Below are positions 14,166 to 27,200 of a stretch of DNA of 64,000 nucleotides, one piece after another. The notes beneath the pieces were generated by a model. It had not been told where the DNA came from. It saw nothing but the letters and a program-made list of their open reading frames with translations, and did not search any database. Position 1 is the stretch's first letter; the number at the start of each line of letters is the position of its first letter. Origin of the DNA: Colletes latitarsis (taxonomy: Eukaryota > Arthropoda > Insecta > Hymenoptera > Colletidae); contig NC_135141.1 in NCBI RefSeq assembly GCF_051014445.1, positions 30,961,422 through 31,025,421 of the forward strand, in the 5' to 3' direction. The position numbers and the translations under genes were made by a program.

Positions 14166-15550
14166 AGCTAGGTATCAGTCCTCGATCGAACGTTTGCATG
14201 CTCGCAGAAAGCATTGTTACATCGAAATATTTTCGTGGGAACGGATAACACGGAATTTGAACAAAAAATTTATTAGAGTCGCGTGCAAGCAAATACAGTG
14301 ACCCAGTTTGAGCATAGAATTTTATTAAATTTTATCGCGTTGACCGCGACCTGTCGAGCTGTTTTAAAATAAAACATTTGTGTATAACAAATAAAGTGGA
14401 ATACAAGGCGAGATCTTCGCCCGGAGAATGTTCGATATTCAACGTCGATGCAACGACGAACTAGTTTCAAAGGACCGTAATTATAATTTGTACTACGAGT
14501 TACATTTCCGTGATGAAAATTACCATATCCAGAGTCGATTGTAATCCCTAGATACAAAGCGCGTCGAACGATCACGATATCGAGCTTCCAACGAGATCCA
14601 TTCGTAATACGAGGCTGCATAAAGCCTCGATTATAGTTAATTCTCTTGATTAGCCGGTCTATTGGACGGCTAAAGGATGCGCTCGAGTTTATGCGTGTTC
14701 TCCATCGTGACAGTTTAAGTCCATAGCCCTTCGAGGGCCTAGCGTCCTTACGTCACGACGGTTTAATCGCTCGAGATAATTAGTAACCGTCGCGACGAGG
14801 TTAATCATCATTTTTCGAGGCAACCGCGTCTGGAAAATCGTGTAATTCCTCGGCGAAATTAACGAAATAAAAATAAATATTTAATAAACACGCGAAACAT
14901 AATATCTGTCCTGTTTTTTAGTCGGGAACTGTTACTTTGCGCGAGCGTGACTTTCGATAGCACCTCGTCGGCTGCACTCGATAATTAGCAATTAACTTCC
15001 ATAATAGGTCGTTATAGCGTGTAGGTTTGTGGTCATGCGTGCGTCAAATAGATCTAGGGTAGACTGTGTTTTCAAGGAGCGTCTATAACGAGGGTGATCG
15101 AATCTCGTCGATGCACTTGTCTGTGCGTTAAAGTATGCGTAAAAACCGATTCGTCTCGCAGGAGATTGAGATCAGAGATCCTTTCCCACAGATAGGAGCT
15201 AATTCGATTCGAATCTCGGTCTTGAAATTCGGTCGATCGTTTTATTTTATCCCTTTTGTCCGTAAAAATCGCGAATTTCAATTTCGAACATTCCTTTCGG
15301 TTGCGCCCGGTGCTTTTTTAATTATTAAATTAATTATTAAAACGTGAATTTTGCATACGAACGACTCGATGACAATTCGCTGAAATCAAATAACATTGAG
15401 CCGGATAATTATTACGTGTCTCGCGTGTCATCGGACGCCTCGTTAAAATAACCGAACCGCTGGCTGGTTATGTCTATCTATACGTCTGTCAGGAACGGAT
15501 CGATAAGGGTATATATTCGATAAGCTTATCGATGAGCACGATAACACGTC

Positions 15551-15561
15551 TATACAGGGTG
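15551..15561 (+). repeat. TATACAGGGTG terminal-type motif
   Basis: The 11-bp word is identical to the outer end of family B at 49695-49705 and to the inverted end at 44610-44620. The sequence downstream (gattctagaaactgggcc) does not continue like either, so this could be a decayed end of a related element or coincidence. Confidence 0.35.
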
Positions 15562-16967
15562 ATTCTAGAAACTGGGCCAAGCTGTAGAGCTCCTTTGTAA
15601 GCGAAGATACGGAATATTGATATCGGAAAATATCGAATCCCGGCGATTCGGACTGTCTTTCAATGATGAGAATTTTTTTTTCCCACGCTTTTGCAATTTA
15701 TTTTGCAGAAATAAATCGATTCTCGCCCTTATTTAAAAACCTCGTTCTCCACCATCGGTAAACATACGATTTTATATAGTTTTTACAGCGTTCGGTGAAT
15801 TTATATCGCACTTTGCGAACCCTATTGAACGCGTCTACTTTGTCATTATCAGTAACACACGTTACGACTTGTTTCTCATTGATTAAATCTAACGCGTTTA
15901 ATAAGCGAAATTTGTAAAACAGGCGCACATCCATCAGAGTCAGACTTATTATGAACCGGGAGAAATGTGTTTATGAATCGTATTATTTGTGCCCGTCGTT
16001 TGTAATCACGGCCATTAACGATACGCGATTCAGTACAACGCGAAAATCGAGATCCAACGATATTCGTTCTCTCCAGGAGTCTCTAAATAGCGAAAAATTG
16101 AAAACAATAGATCCGTGTGCTTGGAAAACGCGTGTTCGAATCCGGAGCATGTGCCATAAATAAATGTAATCTAATAAAACGAGAATCGAGTCAATATGTG
16201 CACGAATAAACGTGAGACAATAGTGTTACGATAACTGCATTTGTTTTACAAATACCCCAATCAGAGATGTGAATACCATATTTCAAATAAAACGTGGTAA
16301 TCACTGCTACAATCCACATAATACTGGATCCCGACGAAGCGACTATACGCAACAGATACTCGAAACGAATTATATGGCAAAATAGCACGAGACTCGTCGG
16401 CTAACTGAAACGAGTAAATTTTTGTCGGACGATAGATAACGAATGGAAATCGATTTATTCCCAATATTTAATCCACCGAATGGTTATCCAGATAAGCGCT
16501 TTTTCGTTTAACGTCAAATATAATTTCGTTTCACAATTCGTACCGTAATCTCTGTCGAGCAAATAACTGGCCCCGAAAGTTGCTTTATTTTTTTTATTCG
16601 TTATTTGTTCGGAGGAAATTGCAATTCTACCAGAAAGTAATAAAATATCAAATCACGAAATAAAATATTATCGAACTGCATTCAGTTTCAGAATCAGATT
16701 TCAAATGGTAATTTTTTGTTGCACGTGTAACGAATTTTTGACATAAAAAATTTGCCAAACTACACACGCTCAAGCGATATTCTACTTGTCTTGTTGCGTT
16801 CCCTTACTTTTCTGCATTCGGGTCACCACCTTGGGGATTTTATCGAACTCGTCGAGCCGTAGGTGCAAAGTCGCATTATTCCAAAATCGCGGTGGAAATT
16901 CGCGCTGGAAATCAGAGCTTCTAGCTTTAATAACAGTGGTAATCACACGACGCAGTGATCCCAGCTA

Positions 16968-17460
16968 TTAACCTCGTAAACTGAGAAAAATCCCATAATG
17001 TGGTCCAATTTTCAAGCGACCACAACTCCTACAATAGTGAGTGTACTTCGTTGAAATTTATTTTTAAAGTAGAGCTCATGGATACTTACAAAAAAGTATT
17101 AAACGACATTTCCATAAAAAAAAATCGATAGATGGGTACCGAAATTTTTCGACGGAATTAAAAAATTTCAAATCATTCTGGAAAAATTATTTTTAGTCGC
17201 AGGGGTCAATTACAATCATTTTTGGTGAATAGACATACCCTCGAAATCCTAACCATTTTCGAGAAAAAAATTCCTTACCGAAAAAATAATGTCTGACCAT
17301 ACGTTGAGATGTTTCACTGAAATTTCATGCGTATGTTTATAACATCGTAACTCCTGAACGGATTGGAGGATTTTAATTTTTAAAAAAGCAAATAACGCGT
17401 ATTTTAGCGAAGAATATGTAGAGATTTCAAGAATGTTTGAATAGTTGTTCCTTAAATAAT
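16968..17460 (+). mobile_element. family B repeat, copy 1: single permuted core unit
   Basis: This block matches the core of the copy at 43684-44620. Shared landmarks in order are ctgagaaaaatccc, acaatagtgagtgtac, agtagagctcatggatac, acaaaaaagtatta, ggggtcaattacaatcat, tggtgaatagacata, aatgtctgaccata, gagatgtttcactgaaattt, aactcctgaacggattgga and aaaaaagcaaa. It starts and ends at the same internal point of the unit (around ttg-tcctt), so it is one unit in circularly permuted order compared with the terminal-repeat-bounded copy. It has no terminal inverted repeat and no coding potential beyond short frames. Confidence 0.8.
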
Positions 17461-20400
17461 ACGAAGTTCCTGTCAATCACGGATACGCGTTAATCTTCAT
17501 CTGCGCGATAGCGGTAATAACAGTTGGAAAGCGGATCGATAGGAGATGACCCATAAGCGGAATACGACCGCGATGACGAATGTCCGACGTCATAAAAAAC
17601 GTACAGTTCGATACGAAAGAACAATCGCGTCTCTTCTTGCTTCGAACATCCGATTTCCAACCATTAAAATCTTTTTTCTACGCGAGACGAGAACGAACCT
17701 TTACTTTTCATTCGTATCGAATAATCTGTTTCTCTGTCTTGTCTAATAAATTTTTGTCAAGCGTCTAAAAGCGTCACGAATCCAATCGCATCCAATTTCA
17801 ATGTAATTTTGAGCGAAAACAAAACTGTGTCGTCGCCTGATCGTTACTCGGGGAACTCGAAGAAATCACCAGCGTGCGAGAAGAGCATTAATCCCACGCT
17901 GAAAGCTCACCGCAGCCACGAGTGCACCGCGCTCATTCGCCTAATTTAATTGTCTGCATGTTACGATATTTTGCGGAGCAGATGCCGCAAATGGAGACGA
18001 CAGGGGTAACGATTAACTTTACTCCAAACAATAAACCTGGTATTCTTCCGACTTCTAACGATCCCATTTCGAGATGAAAAATCAAATAATTATCAAGAAC
18101 AGATCTTCTGTTTTTCTCTGTTAATATATTTTTTTTTCTTTTATTGTAATCTGGTTTGTCATAAAAATTACGAGTCTGAACACTCCTCTACTCGGGCCTG
18201 ATCTTTCTCGTAACAATACTTGCCACGGCATTCCGACCTTTAGGTGTGTTTATTACAACTTTCCCATCACACGCGGGCCAAATAACGATCGTTCTTCGAT
18301 GGTTAGGTTTCCAAGTCGCGTATTAAACCGATAATAATGGGTACAGATTTAATAAAATTGATCGGGGATTTACTTTTAACGCTCGTTCGAGGCGTTAATT
18401 TCGCGAAGGATCAACGGAGAACGGTAATCCTGCGTACTCGGCGACTCCGTTGGCTAGATTTTTGCGGATCCAGGGCTGCTGGCGAAGATCTCGTCCCGCG
18501 AATTTCATGGACCATCGTTTAATCCTGCTCCGGAGAGCGCACGGAGTAGCTAATCGAGAGTGCGAAATCCAATCAGCGTCGCAAAGCGGCTGAAAATTAG
18601 TTTTGGGCTGATTATCTAAGAGCCAGTCTTGGCTGTTATAGCAACGCTCGCGATGCTCGAGAGCTTTGACGCTTTTAGCGAGCTTACGTTTGCGCAATCG
18701 TTATAATAATATGGTTTTCGATCCTTTAGTTTTGGTCCTGTTGTAAAGTTATTGAAAATAGCAATTGATGTTACAATCTATTAAGCGTATTGGTTTTTGT
18801 TGAATTTTGGTAGCAAGGTATAAAAAGATCGTGACGTTTATGAACAATATTTTCCGGGAGCTCGTTCGATCAACCATTTCAGAGCATTCCTCTTTCCGAG
18901 TAACATCGATAAATTGAAAAGCTTATTTCATATTATTACTCGTAATATACTTTCCATGAAGTACTTTATTATTATTATTAAAATAGCTTATTAGTTTCAT
19001 GATGAAAATGTGAGACGTACGCCAGTAACGCAGTAGAACGAGCAATTAGAGACGGTAAAACGCTTCGATCATTACAGGAAACGATAACACGCGTTAAATA
19101 TAAATTATTGGGCACTCAGACGATTAAACCATAATATTCTGTATTAATTTTTCCGCGAGCGATTCTTGCAAATACCAATTAACAAAATTACGAAAGGTAA
19201 ATTTACATTTAGTAATAACTTTTGCACGATTAATAATGGTTTTATAACGTGATTGCAAACATTTCCTTCGAATTTTATTCATTTTCACAGAATTTAACAA
19301 AGAAGCTTTAATTCTTCGGTAAACAACCTGAGGTTGACTTTCTTATTGAAAATCGTTGAAAAATATTTTTCACAAATCATTGCGCGCCCGTGGACAAAAC
19401 GGAGTAACAATAACAAATACGTTACTCGATGGAAAAACACGTTACTCCGCTAAACAAAGGTAGAAGTTTCCCTCGTTGAAAATCGTTCCAGTTGATATTT
19501 TATTAAAAACGCGATAGCTGTTTCGACACGAGTATTTTTTTTTTCTTCTTTTTCATTTGAAGAGCAATCGTTTGTAATGAAAGCTTTTTTATTGCGGGAC
19601 GAAAGTGCACGCGTTGCGATGCGGTCGGGCAAAAATGTTAGTTAATGGATCGTTTTGACGGCGGGGCGGGACTTTATTTGAAAATTTTCACGGCAGGAAA
19701 TTATTAATTTTTACCGTGTTACGCTGCACCGATCGCTTTTTTTTCGAAAGATATTTCACAAAGGCACAGAAACGCTGTTCCGCATCCGTCGGTGAGTCGT
19801 TGCGCGAAAATAAACGATGATTTTTGCGGTCGAACGAGAGATCGTTTATTCATTGACAGAGGAAGCAATTAATTTATTTATAAACGTTCTCGACGTATTA
19901 TCGATAACGCTCGGTTCGAACGAAATATTTTTCATAAATGTATAAAATATGAAACGATGTAAAGCCATTGGTATAATCGAACTTTACGAAGGGTATTTAT
20001 TTTGTATAATTTCTCTTTATTATAACGCTTGAGGCTACTCGAATGTATATCTGTTCGTAAAAAGAAAATGTAAAGTTGCGAAGGGGGGGAGCTATTGTTG
20101 CTGGCACGAATAAACAGGCAATGCAACAGTGAGTTTTGCTCGTCGATATATCAAGACCGTTCGACACGAATGGCGAACTTTGAAGAGAGACGTGGTCGCC
20201 GCAACCTGCGGATGAAATTCGGGTTTCGTGTAGGAACCTTTCGTTCTATTCGTGTTCCCGGCGGTGATTTATCGTGGTCAACCACGTGATATACGTTCCT
20301 TGGGCCAAAAATCTACGTTTCCTCTCGACGGGGAAACGTCCACGCGAAGAAATCGTGAAAGAAGCAGCGACAAAGGGGGCTTACAAAACGTAAACATTTC

Positions 20401-20861
20401 CAAACTCTTTATAGAGTTTGCCGCTTCGAGCGACGAAATAAAAGAAATTTCAGGGTAAAGTTTATGCGACTGAAACGGAGAGGAGTCACTCCGTCAGAGT
20501 GGATTTGAACTGATCGGAATAGAATTTCTAATAGGAAAAGGACGAATCTCGCGGTCGACTTGGTTTGATTAGTTTGAACAGCGGACATGCAGGCACTATC
20601 CGGTTTGACAGTATTTCCTTTGTGATTGGTATCGCGATTTTACGATCGAAAATCAGTCGTCGGGCTCGACAATGGGTTTCGGATACAGTACGTCCATGCG
20701 ACTCGAGGTTAACTATCGATAGAGCCTGGCAATAGAGCCGGGGTTAGGTATCCTGATGGTTCGACTCGGTCTCCCGTGCACATCGAACGACGGGGTTTGA
20801 CGGAGGATCCGTCATGCAAGCCACGGATAGCTGGATTTTATGCACTGCCGCGCATTCCCCG

Positions 20862-21009
20862 TTTCGCCTATTTCCTGGATGCGTTGTAATCGTTGGCGCG
20901 TCCTGATGCATGCTCCTCGATGATCGATGGCGATCGTAACGCCCAACTTCGACCGGAGAACAACGTATTCATGACGCTCTAATAAGGGAACGGAAACATG
21001 ATTTTCCTC
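20862..21009 (+). repeat. diverged dispersed repeat, copy 2
   Basis: This is the partner of the segment at about 14013-14165, same orientation, about 6.8 kb downstream. The best conserved words are tatttcctggatgcgttgt, cgtaacgcccaa and ggaaacatgatt. Similarity may run a little further right (acctatcggtcttcgc against ggtatcagtcctcga). Confidence 0.45.
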
Positions 21010-21136
21010 GTGTCGAGAAAGATGACCTATCGGTCTTCGCTCTATGCTCCGTCAGTGATCCCACGTCTTCGCGTGAAACGTAATTTTACTTATCGAAACT
21101 CGGTAAAAGTATTGGCGAAACTCGCCTTTCTTCAAC

Positions 21137-21215
21137 GCTAGAATTACAGAAATCCGGTCGTGTAAAGTTTTCGCAATTTTTATTAAAAATTACAAATGGG
21201 TCATAGCGTTACATG
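21137..21215 (+). repeat. short dispersed repeat with AATTAC-AATGGGTCAT word
   Basis: The words ctagaattacag and ttttattaaaaattacaaatgggtcat lie about 30 bp apart. The second closely matches ttttattggaaattacgaatgggtcatt near 56560. The first resembles the ctagaactaccg found at 55010. These are small shared pieces of what may be one non-autonomous element family; the boundaries are uncertain. Confidence 0.35.
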
Positions 21216-24200
21216 TCGCGTGTCGAAAGTGTACATACGTCTCAATGTAATCACGAATGGCCAACGGAATCAAATTTAGACCATAATTCTGGAGAGTGTG
21301 TTTATTCCTTTTCAGTATTATCGGGAAGAGTCGGTTCGAGCAAGTTTCGCCGAGTCAGAGCCTCGTTGTCGAGTTCCAGAGTATTACTTCCATCGGATTT
21401 TGATTAACTTTCCGTCGTGAATGAAAATGAACTTAGCCCGCGAGTATGTAGAAAGTAACGATAACATTATCGTATCGCGAAAGAACACGTTTCGAGAATC
21501 GCGTTTCGCGTTCAACAATCCGAAAGTTTCACTTTTCCGGTATGCAAGGAGCCGCGGCTACAAATTGTACGAATTATTACACCCGAGAACGAAATAGATG
21601 TAATCTCGAATTAAATTAAGTACAGCGAAGCTACGGTACCCGAGAGAAACTTAATATTGTAATTGAAGGGTCGTTTGGAAACGTTCAGCGCCCGTAATAA
21701 CTGGTTCGCCTGCATCCATTATCATCCCGTTCGATATTACAAGCCTCGCTCCTGATAATCGTAATTTTACTCGATCGGTCTATTCCAAATTCTCGATTAA
21801 AGTTTCCGGCGCCGTGCGCGGGAATCATTGTAGTCGCGTACGACTAACTCCCGGGTACTCCTCAAACTTTCCTAAGTGAATTTCTTAAGTAAATTTCTTT
21901 CGCTTCCGTTTAGCCGGAAGTTTTTACATCGTTGCGTTCGCGAGTCAATTTCAGTACCAATTAAAAGTTCCGTATTCAACTTTCTGCTGTTCCACTGACG
22001 GAACAAAAAGCACAACTTTCGACGGGTGGTAGCGACTCGAAATTCAGAGACAACATTTCCCGAATTATCAAAAATTTCATTCGCCGTTAGAAATTTTTTT
22101 AAATCGCGCGAAATTATTCCCCTTGTTCCACGATCCAACGATTATATTTGTTAGGGAGAAAGAGTCTATGGAAACGGAAGGTTTATATAATTGTCTCTCG
22201 TATCTTAAAATAAAAATCCTAAACTACTCAGAAAGTTTCTTAGATTCGAAAACATGGATAACAATAATGTTTGATCGAAGATAAATATGCAAAGGATGGT
22301 TTATATCTGTTGAGATGTAGAGGGAAATAAATTTGGATTGAATTATATCGAGGTTTCAAAAATGAGTATTGAAAGAAATTTTAGGTTTTGTAGCTTACAG
22401 TGCTCTAAGATCGAAATTTTAGACCTGCAGAATATTATATTTTTGGAGTGCAGTGAACGTGATCCGAACGCTGGATTTGATTACGAAAAAAATTGTTTTC
22501 GATGGAATCGTTTGGGTCGATCGTCGTGAGCTGGTGTTCACCAGGTCTCATCGGTTGGCCAATACGTGTCCAGGTTAACCGCGGTCGTTCGTAATTCAAA
22601 GCCGTGCCGTCGCGGCCGCGATCACGCTCCCGTTACACCGATTTTCATCGTTAAAAGACAAAAGGCTGCAACCGGCAGGCTTCCGCGCCTCGTAATTTTC
22701 ACTTTCCACCGTGCACGCTGGCCGATCCCACATTTCGCCGTGGCGGGATGAAAGTGCAAATGAAGAGAAAGGGATCTCTCGCTGAAAATTCTCCCGGGCG
22801 GAAAAATCTCGCGGAAAATTTAGGCCGCCCATCCAGCCGTTCCTTTGTGAACGTCAGGGCCTCGTCGACGTTGATTTTCATTCCCCGGCGACTGTTTGTT
22901 GCCTATTTTATTATTTCCCTATCCCGTTGTCTTTCTTCTCGTCGCGCGGAATTTCAGTTTTAGCTTCAGGACAAATTCGAAACGCTGTTCTCGCAAATCT
23001 GGTGCAAATTGGACCCTCCGATTCGAATACGCGATGATTTTTTTCGACTTTTATCCGTTGTATTGGCTCGTAACACCCGACGTTATAAAATTCGACCGTT
23101 CGTTCGTAAATTAATTCTCGCAAATCCGGTTTCGTTCACCGTAGAAATATGTTCGCGGATTTTTATTTACGAACGAATGTAACATTTTCGGATGAAAATT
23201 CGGATTATTATTCAGAAATTCGCGTCTTTACTATTTTTCGCCCTGACGATGTCTTTGGCGCACGACTGGCCGTGGCAACAAACCTTTTCATACTACAATC
23301 TCGCCTTTTACACGATCCCTGTAAGGGAATAGTCTCTTTTTGACGGAGTAACTATTTCAGAACGCGTTTTTATATTTAATCCCGCCTGTTTCGTAGCCAT
23401 TGTTCCCTCGTAAGCATTAAAACGGATCCCGAATGGAAGCTATTGCACAGAGCCATAAAGATTATCTCGTACCAGGTTTACCGTGCCAAGGAAATCGGTC
23501 TTTCCACCCGTACGGTGCGTTTTCACCGCAATATTGAACGTTAATTTACGCAATACGGAATCTTTGAAATATTTTTTTTATAGACTCACACTGAAGCAAG
23601 TATCTTCAACGTAGATAATAAAAATAAATCATCGTTCGATGACAGAATACAGGGTCAGAACTGACCTTCGTGGACAGATCGTCGAAACGGTATATGTATT
23701 CGCGTTTCAGTAGTACTCAGGCAAATGCAGTTAGCGTCTCCGGTTTTGCCTCCTCGTTCCACTAATATTCGGTCTGTTCTTTGCGTCCGTCGTATCTATC
23801 GATGGTGCAGATGGGTAAACATAAAGCAACGCTATCACGTTTGACTCGAATCGAGGAACACGAGCTTCCACGGGATACTCGATTGCAATTCGCGCTCGAA
23901 CTACTATTTTCACTCGATTCTCTTATCAGACGAATCGGCGACCGTCGGTGCAAGTGCATTCGAATGCATCCAGCGACGCGTGGCGGAGGCGATGATTCGA
24001 TCGCGCTGCTTTCTCCCGGCGGCTTCACTTTTCACGATGTTTTTCGACCGGGCAATTTTCTTTCTTACACCCCCCTCCGCGTACCCCTACCCGCGTTTCC
24101 CCCGTTTCTTCTTTCGCCTCGATCGCTCCCGGCCACGGTCGATGAATCGAAATTAACCGCGTTGACGTCCGCCATCGACGTCTCCGTTTGTCACAGACAC

Positions 24201-27200
24201 CGTTCCTCTGTTTTTCATCCGTAGCTCCTTTTTCTTAAAAATTTCTCTTCTATCTTCGATACTTTAAAACGGTGTTATTCGTTGCTCGCGCCATGCAGAA
24301 AAATTATACAAAATGAGGGAATTCGAGATGGAAGCTCGTATGCATTCATTTGGCCAAATTTTATTTCCCAATAAAGAATATAAGTTTAATTATCATGAAA
24401 TGGCGAGCGTTTCGAATGAAATTTAACGTTTCGAGATACGTAAAAATTGCAGCAGAAGCGTTTCAAGTAGTCTTTACGTGTCGTTTTTCCGTGTCCAGAG
24501 TAGAATGGCCCCTAAAGTTGCGTCGTAGAGCGACGAGGCGGGGTCTGCGGGAGTTTTCGACGCGAGAAAGTTCACCGTGGCTGTTTTGGATTCTTCGATA
24601 CCAAAGGAGCTTCCGCGGCGCGGTAAGTTTACAGTTGCGGAACCGCCGTGCGCGCGTCTCCGTCCTCCCAAAGTTGCCCGCTTTTGACTTCCCAGACCCG
24701 AAGGCATTATTACCACCGCCACGCTCGGATTGTTCCATGCAATTATACGCGGTTGCATGTTCGTAAACAAGCGGCCAAGTACTGATACTTGTTTTCGAGA
24801 TCTTCGACTCTGTTTTGTTTGAGTTCGATAGCTCGTTCGAGGGGGTTGGTTCTCGCCCTGGGTAAGTAAATCGCCGCCTGCATTAACGAGAGAGCAGTCC
24901 TGCGGTGTTCTAGACCGAAAACTCACGGATTCTGTTCGAATTTGGTCGAATAACATTTATTCAACTTCGGAAAATAGATTAATACTGTTCTCTATTTTCT
25001 TTTGAATCGATTAAAAACTGGATTCAGGATTTTTTGAGGAAGCAACAAGTAGTTCAGAAAAATAATAAAATAACAGGGGTCGAAGGAGGATCGAAACTAC
25101 TGATTACTTGAAACCGGGGGCTTGAAGAAGATTGGCGAAACGTGCTATTTTTCAGCACGCGTACGAGCCCCTCCGATAGTGGCGACATTCACCTCCCCCA
25201 GGGTGCAAGGTCGCGAACTCCGGAAGTTTCAATTTCACGAACCATTAAGCTCGTTTCGATGGCGTGGATCTCCGGACCGATACGCGGCCAGCTCGAAACG
25301 CGAGCGTTCATCGATGGTCACGCTTTCGCGCGATACGTATCTTCCACGTGGAAGTTTCAGACCACTCTGCGATGCCTTTGCACCTTGCTCGGAGGCTTTC
25401 AGCCCGAAGGAAATACAGTTCCGCTCGAAATAGAGAACCGCGACCTTGTCTGAAATAGATCCCCGCCGCTCGAAACAGAAGAACACGCCGAGTCTTCGCT
25501 TCAGACGTGTTATTTTCTTCGAATTATTTGCCTTATTATTAATTGACGCGTAGTCGAGAAATATTTAAAAATGATAAAAGTGATACAAATTGTTTGCACC
25601 TTCCCAAAGAGGTCTAGAAATTGTAATAAACGAGAATCATCGCGAGTCCAAGACGAAGACGGTGAATTATGGCTCGTGAATGAGCCTTCTAATTAGCATC
25701 GAAATTACGAAGACGAAGCATTATCCAAACTCCATTTCCAATATCCCTTCGAACTTCCAGCGAGATTCTTTCGTAAGAACGCAGCCTAAACCCTTTCACG
25801 ATCGCGCCCTCCGGGCGTCTAGCGAATGCTAAGACGTTTCCGTGAATCCACGAACGTGCCTCCGGCGCGTTTAATTATTCCTGGCAATAATACAGGTCTG
25901 AGTTAGCTGTCGAAGCTACGACCAAAATAACTGCCGGTGGGTCTATTTATAACGTCGATCAGGCTGCTGGTATTAATATTAACCTCAGACTGTTTATCTG
26001 GGTTCCAATTTACTCTCCGTCGTTTCTCTTACGTAATAAATAATCTGGAGTCTTCGACAAAATTTCGCGAATTAAGTTACAACGACCCCTGTCTGAACCT
26101 TGTCTCTCTCATAGAAGGATCGATCCATTCTATATGCACTTTGCACCTTTTACGCGGATACGTATGCAAATTCGGTCGATCCACTCATATTTGACGAGTA
26201 CCGATACCGAGATATCGCGTGCCTCTTACCAGGTTCGCTCTTTGCACGGTTTTCACGCGAAAGACAAGAAAAGGAGCACTCGCTTCGTGACGAACGTAAC
26301 GCTTTCAATTCTTGGAGGGCTGTAAAAACACGCGAGAATATTTTTCTTTTACAAAGCGTGACCTCCTACCCCTTGAGACTCGTACGGGGGACACGAATGC
26401 ATCGATGTATGCTACGCGACTCACGAACAAGCGCTTCTTTGCCTCGTAAAGTAGCAGTTTCAGGCGTCCCCGTGAGATTTCTTTCTGTCACGTTGTATCT
26501 TTACGGCCCGGAGGGCGACGTACAGCACCTGTAAGAAAACTTGCCACCCGCGTACAGGTCCTACCACAACCAACGATCCCTTCGAAAGCCATCTTTCTCG
26601 CAAATAAAATTCTGGACAATCGAAAACAGACCACCGTGAATTTTTATAGCAACCGTAAATATTAATTTCAAGCGTAAATTTTCCTCTCATTTATTTTGCA
26701 AACGATTTCTTTCGCGCGTACGCTAGATTTCCCTTCCGACGCAAATTTTTCGTTGCATACGAAAGACAGCCAAAGAACTCTAGCTCCCTTCCGGGCGCTT
26801 CTCGTCGTCCCAGCTGCGACTCGGACTCTCCTGGTCTTTCGTTGAATTCCGAAGAGTTTAAACCGTTGAAAAGTTCCTTTTCCTCGGTGTGTTTTCTCTT
26901 GTTAAAAAAGTAGATTAATTCGGTGAACGCCTCCTCGTCGAAGCGGAGAGAATTAATGGTAATCCGAGAGTCGGATGCCCGTCTTTGATTAATCGAAAGA
27001 AATCACGGCAACAAGAACCACGGACGAAGAAACTTTGCAACGGTGATTTATCGTTTTGTCCAATCGCGGGAATTGGGTTCACGGTATCGGGCGTTTCTTT
27101 CGTTTCTCGATGAAAACAGTGTATCTTAACCTTCTCGAGCATCTACAGGGGCTAGACTGAATCACTCATTCGCGTTTGATGGTCGAAAAACGAAGAGACA

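Larger units (their letters stand above)
11376..16967. other. gene-free stretch, no recognised gene
   Basis: No recognisable gene. The longest frame, 164 codons at 12049-12543 plus, starts with ATG but passes through an A-rich simple tract and shows no domain. The stretch contains one arm of a diverged repeat pair (about 14013-14165), an A-rich tract near 13637, and a TATACAGGGTG word at 15551-15561 that matches the terminus of family B, although the sequence beyond it does not follow that family. Confidence 0.6.

Noticed and set aside
16100..16150. gtgttcgaatccgg as a tRNA T-arm
   Set aside because: The preceding 70 bases do not fold into acceptor, D and anticodon arms.
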